DNA of 64,000 nucleotides from Methylotenera sp. L2L1 (GTDB lineage Bacteria; Pseudomonadota; Gammaproteobacteria; Burkholderiales; Methylophilaceae), in assembly GCF_000744605.1 (NCBI RefSeq), contig NZ_JQMG01000001.1:682001-746000 (forward strand). The letters run 5' to 3'. The position numbers and the translations under genes were made by a program. Shown one piece after another: positions 26,757 through 35,747 of this stretch; positions within the stretch are counted from its first letter, which is position 1; the number at the start of each line of letters is the position of its first letter. Under the pieces are notes generated by a model that searched no databases, was not told the DNA's origin, and was given only the letters and a program-made list of their open reading frames with translations.

Positions 26757-27959
26757 ATGAATTTTGATACGAATATAGCACTATTAAATACACGGAAGAA
26801 ACAAATGGTTGTTAGCCTGCTCGACCAGCTATGCCAGCAACTTGATATTACTGAAACTCAATACCAAACTGCCAAAGATAGATACGAAGCCGTTGGCATA
26901 TGGCTTGCCGACTCACCTTTGCAAGCCTTAAATGACGCGAAAATCTATCCCCAAGGTTCCATTGCTCTCGGCACAGCCATTAAACCTATTGGCAGTAATG
27001 AGTTTGATGTTGATTTAGTCTGCTATTTGCCTGGCTTAGCAGTTAATTCATATCCACATCAAGTAAAAGCATTGATTGGTTCACGCTTAAAAGAGCATGG
27101 GACTTACCGAGGGATGCTCGAAGAGAAACAGCGTTGCTGGCGTATCAACTATGCGAACGAATTTCACCTTGATATCACTCCATCAATTGACAATCCACAT
27201 TGCTATCAGGGTGGAGAATTAGTACCCGATAAAAAACTTGCCGAATGGAAGCCTACCAATCCAAAAGGCTATATCAAAAAAATCGAAGAATATTCAGCAT
27301 TAAATCCACATTTTAATTTGCTTGAAAAGTCATTCGCTGAAGCGCGAGCTGATATTGCTCCATTGCCAGAGCAATCGATGACCAAACCTGTACTTAAACG
27401 TATCATTCAGCTACTAAAGCGTCATCGTGACCACATGTTCACCATTAGCAATCGTACTGAACTTGCTCCAATCTCCGTCATTATTACTACACTCGCCAGC
27501 TGGGCATATGCAGAATGCGTTACTCAACGACTACATACCAATGCATTCGACTTTATTATTGGAGTGATTCGCGAGATGCCAAGTTTCATTAAGACTGAGA
27601 TGCGTTTTGGTCAAAAATATTTCATCATTGAAAATGAAACAACATCGGGCGAGAATTTCGCAGACAAATGGAACCACGATTCACGTTTAGCAACAGCTTT
27701 TAACGAATGGCACAAGGACGCGTTAACATCGATAGAATCGTTGCTTATGATTGAGGGTATAGATAGATTTGCTGAAAGTTTATCTCATAAATTTGGAGCA
27801 AAAAAAGAACTAGTCCGTGAAACGCTTGCATCCATTAATAAGCCCATTAACGAGGCACGTACCGCTGGGTCATTGATCATTGCTCCAGCATTGGGACTAA
27901 CAAGTGCACCTGCGTTAGGCTCTGTAACAGTTCCTAAAAACACATTTTTCGGGCGTTAG
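26757..27959 (+). CDS. CD-NTase, cyclic oligonucleotide synthase of CBASS
   Basis: A 400-residue nucleotidyltransferase that would make the second messenger after phage sensing. QGSIALGTAI has the GS motif (G67-S68), FDVDLV the metal-binding D84 and D86, and FHLDITPSI the third Asp D139. The C-terminal helical domain (about 190-345) is complete. The protein ends FFGR, with a Gly next to last. CD-NTases of type II CBASS are conjugated at their C-terminus by Cap2. The E2-like gene follows after 11 bases. Clade and product nucleotide cannot be determined by eye. Confidence 0.92.
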   Translation: MNFDTNIALLNTRKKQMVVSLLDQLCQQLDITETQYQTAKDRYEAVGIWLADSPLQALNDAKIYPQGSIALGTAIKPIGSNEFDVDLVCYLPGLAVNSYPHQVKALIGSRLKEHGTYRGMLEEKQRCWRINYANEFHLDITPSIDNPHCYQGGELVPDKKLAEWKPTNPKGYIKKIEEYSALNPHFNLLEKSFAEARADIAPLPEQSMTKPVLKRIIQLLKRHRDHMFTISNRTELAPISVIITTLASWAYAECVTQRLHTNAFDFIIGVIREMPSFIKTEMRFGQKYFIIENETTSGENFADKWNHDSRLATAFNEWHKDALTSIESLLMIEGIDRFAESLSHKFGAKKELVRETLASINKPINEARTAGSLIIAPALGLTSAPALGSVTVPKNTFFGR

Positions 27960-27970
27960 TTTTTACCATT

Positions 27971-28384
27971 ATGGCAAAGACACTAAGCCCAGAACAACAA
28001 TGGATGAGACTAAAGTCCAGTTCAATTTGCCGTGGGCGTGGCTCAGTTAGAAATGGTGAGTTGATATGGACATTTGAAGCAAGGCCCACTCTTTTGAGTC
28101 GAGCGTATCAACTTCGCATTCATTATAGAAAATTGGGCTTACCGGACGTTTTTGTATTGAGCCCAAATCTTCCGAAATTGGCGAGTGATAGATATTTACC
28201 ACATGTTTATTCGACAAAGCCAGTAAAGCTATGTCTACACTTTCCAAGTTACGACGAGTGGACTCCAGATAAATCAATCGCTGACACAATCGTGCCATGG
28301 ACCTACCTATGGTTAAATTATTTCGAACATTGGCTTGCCACGGATGAGTGGCAAGGTGGTGGTAAACATCCAGGAGAAGAGTAA
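27971..28384 (+). CDS. E2-like Cap2 protein of short type II CBASS
   Basis: A 137-residue protein with a ubiquitin-conjugating-enzyme-like fold as judged by pattern. C88 in KPVKLCLHFPSYDEW is the likely catalytic cysteine. IVPWTYLWLNYFEHWLATDEW is the C-terminal helix block typical of these proteins. Unlike long type II systems there is no E1 domain and no Cap3 protease gene. The stop overlaps the start of capV (TAATG), so coupling is expected. In known short systems the E2 modifies the CD-NTase and raises its activity. Assignment rests on context and pattern. Confidence 0.8.
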   Translation: MAKTLSPEQQWMRLKSSSICRGRGSVRNGELIWTFEARPTLLSRAYQLRIHYRKLGLPDVFVLSPNLPKLASDRYLPHVYSTKPVKLCLHFPSYDEWTPDKSIADTIVPWTYLWLNYFEHWLATDEWQGGGKHPGEE

Positions 28385-29382
28385 TGCAGCAAAGTAAACG
28401 AAAAATATTATCACTCGATGGTGGCGGCATTAAAGGTGTTTTTGCGGCAGCATTTCTAGAAACTATAGAGGAAGCAACGGGCAAAAGAATCGCCGAATAT
28501 TTCGATTTAATAGCTGGCACATCTACAGGCGGGATCATAGCGCTTGGATTAGGTTTGGGAATGTCGGCTAAGGAGATTACGCAATTTTACGTGAATGATG
28601 GCCCGCGCATTTTTAATCAGCACAATCCTCTTGATGTGCAAAGGGGTATTACAAAACTCAAAGGTTGGTTATGCGGAAAGAAAAATACCAGTAAACAAAT
28701 AATCGCTCCTAAATATGATTCTACTGAGCTGCGTAAGGCATTAGAGCGTGCATTTCAATCTAACCGTTTAGGTGACAGTAAAATTCGCCTTATAGTACCG
28801 GCTTACCATGCAGACAAGGAAGATGTTTATGTTTTCAAGACTAAGCATCATCCTAGGCTTCAACTCGACTGGAAAGAAAGTGCTGTTAATGTGGCACTAG
28901 CAACTGCAGCTGCACCGACTTACTTTCAAGCTCATTCGATGCCAAGCGGAGCACCTATGATTGATGGCGGGATTTGGGCTAACAACCCCGTTGGCTTAGC
29001 AGCAGTTGAAGCTCGAAGTGTACTTGGTTGGAGAGAAGATGATCTTTACATAGTACGATTGGGTTGCACAGAAGAGGCTCTGGATATACCAACAGATGCT
29101 GGTTATGCCGGATTGTTGTTAAAATCAACTTCACTTTTTATGCAAGGGCAGTCTAGAGGTTCAGACGGAACAGCTATGTTGCTTTCTGACCATAGACAAG
29201 AATCTCCTCGTTTCTTCTCATTCCAACCTAGAGTTCCAGCAGGTAAGTTTAAGCTGGATAGCGTAGAAATGATTAGTCGCTTGCGTGGTTTAGGTGCTGC
29301 ACATGGTCGTGAAGCACTTCCTCTTTTTGAAAAGCACTTTCTAAATGAAAAAGCTGAACCTTTCCATCAAACCATGCCTTAG
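28384..29382 (+). CDS. capV: Patatin-like phospholipase effector CapV
   Basis: A 332-residue patatin-like phospholipase. The oxyanion loop LDGGGIKG (11-18), the nucleophile S47 in GTSTGG and D194 in DGGIWANNP complete the Ser-Asp dyad. In CBASS it is activated by a cyclic dinucleotide and degrades the membrane, killing the infected cell. It is the last gene of the operon of CD-NTase, E2 and CapV. No membrane segment is needed or seen. High confidence in family and context. Confidence 0.93.
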   Translation: MQQSKRKILSLDGGGIKGVFAAAFLETIEEATGKRIAEYFDLIAGTSTGGIIALGLGLGMSAKEITQFYVNDGPRIFNQHNPLDVQRGITKLKGWLCGKKNTSKQIIAPKYDSTELRKALERAFQSNRLGDSKIRLIVPAYHADKEDVYVFKTKHHPRLQLDWKESAVNVALATAAAPTYFQAHSMPSGAPMIDGGIWANNPVGLAAVEARSVLGWREDDLYIVRLGCTEEALDIPTDAGYAGLLLKSTSLFMQGQSRGSDGTAMLLSDHRQESPRFFSFQPRVPAGKFKLDSVEMISRLRGLGAAHGREALPLFEKHFLNEKAEPFHQTMP

Positions 29383-29581
29383 TGAAATTTCAAAGCTTAA
29401 AAGGTGAAGTTTGATTTTTATATTACCAGTCACACATCTAGTTAGTTGTTTATGTGCAACTGGGAAATCAGGGCGATTGACTACCATCACACTTCTGGCA
29501 AGCCGCGATTTATGTAGAGTACGAATCTTATAAATCTAGTTTGCAAGCTATCAAACGGTCTGTCATTAATATTAAACAGCC

Positions 29582-31366
29582 TTACATAGTAGGACTTTTA
29601 CTACCTTTCAACTCAGCCTGCTCAACCGCCAACAGATCCTTGAGATCTTGCCTCCCTTTTTCCGACATAGTGCGCAACGCATCCATGTCATGCCTAATCG
29701 CTCTCGCCGCTTCAAGCTGGTCTATATCATGCTGCTCAAACTGCTCGATAATTTTTGCTGCGGCACTCGGTGATTCACCAATTGCCAACAAAGCTTGCTT
29801 GGCAGCCACTAAGGATGAGTAAAAAGTTTCTCGTATCGGATTTAGTCCAATATCACGCAAATCAAATGCATCGGTTCTACTACGCGCTCTAGTCACGACT
29901 TCAAGATTAGGCCACCGCGCGCTGACCAGTTTGCCAATATTCAATGCAGCAGCCGGGTCATTAACGGATATCACGAGGAGTTTTGCTGTCGCAATACCGG
30001 CTTCTTCTAACAAATCCAGCCTTGATGCATCGCCATAATAACAACGCCAGCCAAATTTGCGCATTAAATCCACTTGATTCGGGTCATTGTCTATGAGCGT
30101 AGCTGTAATCCCCTTCGCCAACAGTACACGTCCTACAATTTGGCCAAATCGACCAAAACCAGCAATGATGACAGTATTGTTTTCTACGATCTCATCTTTT
30201 GGTCGCTCCCCACATTGCATGGTCAAGAAGCGGTCATATAGCAATAATAAAATAGGGGTAATCAACATTGAAACTGCGACTATCGCATTAAGGATATTGT
30301 AAGTTTCGCGAGGAATCGTATTTTGGCTTAATGCCACGCCAAAAATCACAAAGGCAAACTCACCAATTTGAGACAGTGCGACGCCATATAACAAGGTGTC
30401 ACGAATTGAATATTTAAACAGCCGCCCTAGCCCCATCAGAATAGCCATTTTAGTGAACACAACTAACAAGGCAAAACCAAAAATCAACATAGGCGAATTT
30501 GCCAATAGCGATAGATCTACCGACATGCCCACCGCAATAAAAAACAGACCTAACAGCAGGCCCTTCACTGGTTCAATATCTAACCTAAGCTCATAGCGGT
30601 ATTCTGAATCTGCCAGCAAAACACCGGCAAGAAAAGTGCCTAGTGCCATCGATAAGCCGACCGATTGCATGGCAAGTGAAACACCGATTACTAATAGTAG
30701 AGAAAATGCGACAAAAATTTCACGTATTTCTGTTTGCGCGATTATGCGCATCACAGGGCGTAAGATGGTTCTACTCGCAAGAATGATCGCCACGATAACA
30801 GCAATCGCTTTGACAACTGCCCATACATCAAAAGCAGAGTCCGCACTATTGGGTGCGATAAGCGCTAACAACATAAATAGCGGGATAACTGATAAATCCT
30901 GAAACAGTAATGTTGCAAAGGATGCCTGACCGCCTAGAGTGCCAAGTTGTCTTTTTTCTGCGAGTGCCGTCAATCCAATCGCCGTGGAGGACATTGCCAC
31001 CCCCATTCCGATCACCAAGGCTTCTGACCACGTAAAGCTCATCATATGCGCTGCTAATGTCACGAGCCCTATCGTGCCTAGCACTTGTAACCCACCTAAG
31101 CCGAACAGTATCTTGCGTAATTCCCATACCTTCTGCGACTCGAGTTCCAGCCCGATTAGGAACAGCATCAACACCACCCCAAATTCAGCAAAATGGAGTA
31201 CATGTTCAGGGTCAGGAATCAGCTTTAATGCATACGGACCGATCAATATCCCCGCGAGTAAATAACCAAGCACAGATCCTAGGCCTAGTCTTTTAAATAA
31301 GGGGACTAAAAATATTGCAGAGGAAAGATATATCGTTGCTTGAATAAGAAAATTTGATGAATCCAT
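29582..31366 (-). CDS. KefB/KefC-type CPA2 potassium/proton antiporter with TrkA-N domain
   Basis: A 594-residue inner-membrane antiporter. About a dozen membrane segments span residues 5-380 with the core motif GMGVAMSSTAIGL and a preceding LIGLELE. A soluble Rossmann TrkA-N domain (about 405-520) begins VIIAGFGRFGQIVG, with the GxGxxG nucleotide site, and continues to YYGDASRLDLLEEAG. KefB/KefC proteins protect against electrophiles by letting K+ out when glutathione adducts bind. The Kef-type regulator KefF/G is absent here. Kef versus a related CPA2 type cannot be decided. Confidence 0.88.
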   Translation of the reverse strand: MDSSNFLIQATIYLSSAIFLVPLFKRLGLGSVLGYLLAGILIGPYALKLIPDPEHVLHFAEFGVVLMLFLIGLELESQKVWELRKILFGLGGLQVLGTIGLVTLAAHMMSFTWSEALVIGMGVAMSSTAIGLTALAEKRQLGTLGGQASFATLLFQDLSVIPLFMLLALIAPNSADSAFDVWAVVKAIAVIVAIILASRTILRPVMRIIAQTEIREIFVAFSLLLVIGVSLAMQSVGLSMALGTFLAGVLLADSEYRYELRLDIEPVKGLLLGLFFIAVGMSVDLSLLANSPMLIFGFALLVVFTKMAILMGLGRLFKYSIRDTLLYGVALSQIGEFAFVIFGVALSQNTIPRETYNILNAIVAVSMLITPILLLLYDRFLTMQCGERPKDEIVENNTVIIAGFGRFGQIVGRVLLAKGITATLIDNDPNQVDLMRKFGWRCYYGDASRLDLLEEAGIATAKLLVISVNDPAAALNIGKLVSARWPNLEVVTRARSRTDAFDLRDIGLNPIRETFYSSLVAAKQALLAIGESPSAAAKIIEQFEQHDIDQLEAARAIRHDMDALRTMSEKGRQDLKDLLAVEQAELKGSKSPTM

Positions 31367-31593
31367 AGATACCTTAAAGTGAATTTTCTTAAAAAGAATG
31401 ATTATAGATAGTTAATACTCTCATTTTCATCATTATTTGTTCGCGTTAATCTTACGCCCTCAATTGTTCATTTTAATGAAAAGTAATTTCATATTTAACT
31501 ATCTAGTGTTAAATATGTCATCACTTTATAGTGTGAAACATGCAGCAACGCAATGAATTAACCACTAAAACAAATGATTAAAAGGAAACTATC

Positions 31594-32217
31594 ATGAACA
31601 AACCTTACACCCGCCTAGATCGCAATAACGCAGCAGTATTATTAGTTGACCATCAAGCAGGCCTTATGTCACTCGTGCGCGACATCGAACCAGATCGCTT
31701 TAAGAACAACGTGTTAGCATTAGCTGACTCAGCGAAGTACTTCAATCTGCCAACCATCTTAACCACTAGTTTCGAAAATGGCCCTAACGGCCCGCTGATG
31801 CCAGAATTGAAAGAAATGTTCCCAGATGCGCCTTATATCGCTCGTCCAGGCCAGATTAACGCCTGGGATAACGAAGACTTTGTTAAAGCGATTAAAGCCA
31901 CGGGTAAGAAACAACTGATTATTGCAGGCGTAGTCACCGAAGTATGTGTTGCGTTTGTAGCTTTAGCAGCGATTGAAGAAGGTTTCGATGTATTTATCGT
32001 GGCAGATGCATCCGGCACATTCAACGAGATGACTCGTGATGCCGCATGGCAGCGTATGGCAGCCGCAGGCGTACAGTTTATGACTTGGTTTGGTGTGGCG
32101 TGTGAACTGCACCGCGATTGGCGCAATGACATTGAAGGCTTAGCGACACTGCTTTCTAACCATATTCCTGATTATCGCAACCTGATTACCTCTTTTAACG
32201 CGCTCAACACTAAATAA
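31594..32217 (+). CDS. ycaC: YcaC-like isochorismatase-superfamily hydrolase
   Basis: A 207-residue cysteine hydrolase. D19 (LLVDHQAGL) and nucleophile C118 (GVVTEVCVAF) are present. FENGPNGPLMPELKEMFPD and ARPGQINAWDNEDF closely match what I remember of E. coli YcaC, with very high similarity along the whole length. YcaC forms large rings; its substrate is unknown. A strong AAAGGAA ribosome site precedes the ATG. The gene is isolated with its own terminators. The high similarity to a gammaproteobacterial protein hints at transfer or strong conservation. Confidence 0.9.
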   Translation: MNKPYTRLDRNNAAVLLVDHQAGLMSLVRDIEPDRFKNNVLALADSAKYFNLPTILTTSFENGPNGPLMPELKEMFPDAPYIARPGQINAWDNEDFVKAIKATGKKQLIIAGVVTEVCVAFVALAAIEEGFDVFIVADASGTFNEMTRDAAWQRMAAAGVQFMTWFGVACELHRDWRNDIEGLATLLSNHIPDYRNLITSFNALNTK

Positions 32218-32225
32218 TAAAATCT

Positions 32226-32271
32226 AAAATTGAGATACAGGAAAGTAAATCCTTTTCTGTATTTCAATTTC
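32226..32271 (+). terminator. Hairpin after ycaC
   Basis: AAATTGAGATACAGGAAAG pairs with CTTTTCTGTATTTCAATTT with few mismatches, just after the stop codon. Confidence 0.6.
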
Positions 32272-32417
32272 AATGCTAACCACAGTAAGAGTTCTGCTCG
32301 AACAAAAAACCAACGCCAGCAGAAACAAAACGCTTAAGCGCTCGAACTCCACCCCATTTCACGGCAGAAATTCCAATCTGTTACAAGGAGTGTTTCATAC
32401 GGATGCAAATACCAACC

Positions 32418-32449
32418 AAAGCCTTGGATTAATCGCCAAGGCTTTTTAT
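32418..32449. terminator. Terminator between ycaC and pepN
   Basis: AAAGCCTTGG and CCAAGGCTTT form a perfect 10-bp stem followed by TTATT on the plus strand. It stands 19 bases beyond the pepN stop and can serve both convergent genes. Confidence 0.75.
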
Positions 32450-32467
32450 TGCCCATAAGTTCAGACA

Positions 32468-35080
32468 TCAGCCTTTCAGGCTTTTACTCACTACTTCAAA
32501 CACATCATTGGAAAGATGGGGGACATTCATAATTGCTTGCAATGCCTCTCTCATATGCGCCTGCAGTGTAGGCGTATAACGCTTCCACTCACGCAACGGC
32601 GTCACCTGACGTGCAGCGATTTGTGGGTTGATTTCATTCAGTTCGATAATCACATCCCTTAACAGCGCATACCCTTGACCACTTGGGTCATGAAACTTCA
32701 CAGGGTTATTGATGGCAAATGCCGAGTAAAGTGAGCGCACGCGATTAGGATTTTTAATATTAAAGTCCTGATGTTGACGCAACTTGGCAAAGTCATCGAA
32801 TACTTCAGTTCTGTTCGCAATCGCTTGCAGTGAGAACCATTTATCTACAACTAACGGATAGCTTTTAAATCGACGGTAGAAGTCAGCGAACACCTTGTCC
32901 CGCTCTGGTTGCGTGCTGTCTGAAAGACAAGATAACGCGGCGACAATATCCGTCATGTTGTCTGCATGGTCATAATGCGCCTTGGCACGTGCAGCACATC
33001 CAGTACCGTTGCTCACCGTTAACAATTCAAGCACGGTGTTTTGCAACGCTCGTCGCCCCATGGCTTCGGGTGAGATAGAAAACTCCCCTGCACTGCTATT
33101 TCCCTCATACAGACGCACTAGTGCATCTTTATGTGCCCGCTTAATTGCTTTGAGTATATGCGTGCGCGCTTTATCTATGGCAGCCGGATCAATCACATTC
33201 TGCGTTTGTGAAATAAAGGCGATTGCTGGTAATGCCAGCGCGCGTGCGAGCAGTGCTTTATCGCCGTTTCCGCGAATGCCTTGATCAATCATGATGCCAA
33301 AGTCATCCACATATTGAGAGAGATTGGCTTCACCGTCTGCCATCACACGCTCAATGGTGCGGAGCGCTAAGGTTTGGCCTGCCTCCCACTTGCTAAAGCC
33401 ATCGGTATCTTTCAGTTGCAATAAACGCAGGTCATCATCCGTCAGGTCTGTGATTAATTTCACTGGCGCAGAAAATCCACGCAGGATAGATGGCACTGGG
33501 CGTGTGCTCACATGGTTGAAAGTGAAGCTTTGTTCACGTTCGGTCATTTCTAGTATTTGCGTTGCATGCGTTTGCGCACCCTCTTGATCCAGCAAGCCAA
33601 CAGCAACCGGTATATGCAATGGTTTTTTATTGGATTGTCCTGATGTATCAGGCTGAGATTGTTTCAAGGTGAGGGTGAATGTCTGCTGTGCTGCATTGTA
33701 TTGACTGCTAGCATTCAACGTCGGCGTTCCTGCTTGCTTGTACCATAAAAAGAACTGGGACATATCGCGCCCAGAAGCATCTGCCATGCACTGCACAAAG
33801 TCATCACAGGTAACGGCATGCCCATCATAGCGTTCAAAATAAAGGTCTGTCGCTTGGCGGAATGTTTCTTCTCCCAGCAACGTATGTTGCATACGAATAA
33901 TTTCCGCCCCTTTTTCATACACGGTTTTAGTGTAGAAGTTACTAATCTCAATAAATTGATCAGGCTGCACAGCGTGTGCAAGTGGGCTAGCATCCTCTGA
34001 GAATTGAAGACGGCGTAAGGAGTTAACATCATCAATACGCTGCACGGCACGCGAGTTCAAGTCTGCACTGAACTCTTGATCTCTAAATACCGTAAATCCT
34101 TCTTTAAGTGAGAGCTGAAACCAGTCACGGCAGGTGACGCGGTTTCCCGTCCAATTATGAAAATACTCATGTGCGACCACGCCTTCAACACTCATAAAGT
34201 CTGAGTCGGTCGCGGTTTCCTGATGCGCAAGCACCAATGCTGTATTAAAAATGTTGAGCGAGGTGTTTTCCATCGCCCCCATATTGAAATCACTCACGAC
34301 CACGATATTGAACAAATCCAGCTCATACTCACGTCCGTATTTCTCTTCATCCCATTTCATGGATTTTTTAAGCGACTGCATTGCATGATCACACTGTTTT
34401 TCATCGCCAGCGCGAACATAGATATGCAGATCAACATGACGCCCAGACATAGTCTTGAACGAATCTTCAATTCGGATGAGGTCACCGGCGACTAAAGCGA
34501 AAAGGTAACAAGGTTTTGGGAATGGATCATTCCAAACCGTAAAGTGGCGCCCGTTCGCAAGCTCACCTGAGTCGATCAGATTGCCGTTAGATAACAGTAC
34601 TGGATATTTGCTTTTATCTCCTTCAATGCGCACGGTAAATGTACTTAGCACATCGGGTCTATCTTGATAAAAAGTAATGCGGCGAAAGCCTTCAGCTTCA
34701 CATTGCGTGCAGTAAGTCCCTTGAGATTTATACAACCCTTCCAAGGCAGTATTGGATGCAGGATCAATTTCTGAACGAATCACTAACGTAAACTTGTCAC
34801 CCGCATCGGTGATTATCATTTGATTGTCAGCAAGTTTGTAACGCTCAAAGGGAATGTTATCAACCTCAACAGAGAGAATCGTTTGATCTTGCCCATTTAA
34901 GATGAGGTCTGCTGACGCACTATCTGGGTTTTTAATGTATTGCACCTCTGATCGCACAATAGTCTTGTCTTCAAGCAATTCAAAAGAGAGATTTACATGC
35001 ACGGCTTTATACGGGGCAGGCGTATAGTCTTTTAGGTAAATTGTCTTGGGGGTAGCGACAGTTTCTGGCTGCATCATCAA
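32468..35080 (-). CDS. pepN: Aminopeptidase N
   Basis: M1-family zinc aminopeptidase of 870 residues, the usual length for the bacterial PepN subgroup. GAMEN (268-272) binds the substrate N-terminus. The zinc site HEYFH (304-308) continues in HNWTGNRVTCRDWFQLSLKEGFTVFRD, with the third ligand Glu at about 327. The start MMMQPETVAT agrees with the family. It acts in the cytoplasm in peptide turnover. No signal peptide is seen. Confidence 0.97.
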   Translation of the reverse strand: MMMQPETVATPKTIYLKDYTPAPYKAVHVNLSFELLEDKTIVRSEVQYIKNPDSASADLILNGQDQTILSVEVDNIPFERYKLADNQMIITDAGDKFTLVIRSEIDPASNTALEGLYKSQGTYCTQCEAEGFRRITFYQDRPDVLSTFTVRIEGDKSKYPVLLSNGNLIDSGELANGRHFTVWNDPFPKPCYLFALVAGDLIRIEDSFKTMSGRHVDLHIYVRAGDEKQCDHAMQSLKKSMKWDEEKYGREYELDLFNIVVVSDFNMGAMENTSLNIFNTALVLAHQETATDSDFMSVEGVVAHEYFHNWTGNRVTCRDWFQLSLKEGFTVFRDQEFSADLNSRAVQRIDDVNSLRRLQFSEDASPLAHAVQPDQFIEISNFYTKTVYEKGAEIIRMQHTLLGEETFRQATDLYFERYDGHAVTCDDFVQCMADASGRDMSQFFLWYKQAGTPTLNASSQYNAAQQTFTLTLKQSQPDTSGQSNKKPLHIPVAVGLLDQEGAQTHATQILEMTEREQSFTFNHVSTRPVPSILRGFSAPVKLITDLTDDDLRLLQLKDTDGFSKWEAGQTLALRTIERVMADGEANLSQYVDDFGIMIDQGIRGNGDKALLARALALPAIAFISQTQNVIDPAAIDKARTHILKAIKRAHKDALVRLYEGNSSAGEFSISPEAMGRRALQNTVLELLTVSNGTGCAARAKAHYDHADNMTDIVAALSCLSDSTQPERDKVFADFYRRFKSYPLVVDKWFSLQAIANRTEVFDDFAKLRQHQDFNIKNPNRVRSLYSAFAINNPVKFHDPSGQGYALLRDVIIELNEINPQIAARQVTPLREWKRYTPTLQAHMREALQAIMNVPHLSNDVFEVVSKSLKG

Positions 35081-35351
35081 AATCTCTATATTTGGTTATT
35101 CTATTACTCAACAGTATAAAAGAGATTGTATTTAAGTTGAGTAGTTTATAAACGCATGTTTGAAATTGGGTAGGGTGATTGCCCACGTTTAAGCTAAGCA
35201 CCGATTAAACTAAGCTACTGATTAAGCCAACCAACAAACCGAATTATTTTGATAATTCTCGATAAACTGAGAATAGATACTAGATTAAGCTTTCACTGGT
35301 CATTCATTTTTTAACTAACCAAACACTAAAAACCTGCTAAAATACGCAACT

Positions 35352-35681
35352 ATGTTGCAAAGACTATTCATTCATCTCACACTTATCCTGCTATTTGCAT
35401 TCACGCAAATCGGGGTTGCTACGCATGAGATCAGTCACATCACGGATAATGCCGAACATTCGCAGCGTGATGAAAACCCGCAACAAAAAAATACGGCTGC
35501 CGAGCAATGTGCCCAATGCATTAGTTATGCAAAAATTACCAGCGGCATATTACCTGCATCACTGACCAGCCCCATCAAGCAAAGCAGCTTAACTGAACCA
35601 TTAAATCAACACGCATCTTTTCAACATTATTCATCCAGCCCCTACGCAGCAAGAGCCCCACCTCAAATAACGAGCATTTAA
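35352..35681 (+). CDS. Small secreted His/Cys-containing protein upstream of the TonB receptor
   Basis: A 109-residue protein with a Sec signal peptide (about 1-24, MLQRLFIHLTLILLFAFTQI). The mature part has scattered histidines (HEISHITDNAEHSQRDE) and a CAQC motif (about 53-56), suggesting metal binding. Short proteins of this kind are often found just before zinc-type TonB receptors in betaproteobacteria. The TonB receptor gene starts 66 bases downstream, so they are probably one operon. The family name is uncertain; DUF2946 is a possibility. Confidence 0.6.
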   Translation: MLQRLFIHLTLILLFAFTQIGVATHEISHITDNAEHSQRDENPQQKNTAAEQCAQCISYAKITSGILPASLTSPIKQSSLTEPLNQHASFQHYSSSPYAARAPPQITSI

Positions 35682-35747
35682 TTTAAAAATCACAGCAGAC
35701 CTGATACGGTCGGCTGATTACTCGCTTTTATTTTTGAGGTTATCAAC

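Noticed and set aside
28047-28538. Minus-strand open frame opposite the E2 and capV genes
   Set aside because: A shadow frame of the E2-CapV coding strand, with no start signal or family look.
29383-29581. Attachment site at the right end of the island
   Set aside because: No direct repeat of this stretch was found near the left margin at 11.8-13.6 kb, and no tRNA is nearby.
32273-32458. Short open frame between ycaC and pepN
   Set aside because: It spans the terminator at 32418-32449 and has no start signal, so it is not credible as a gene.
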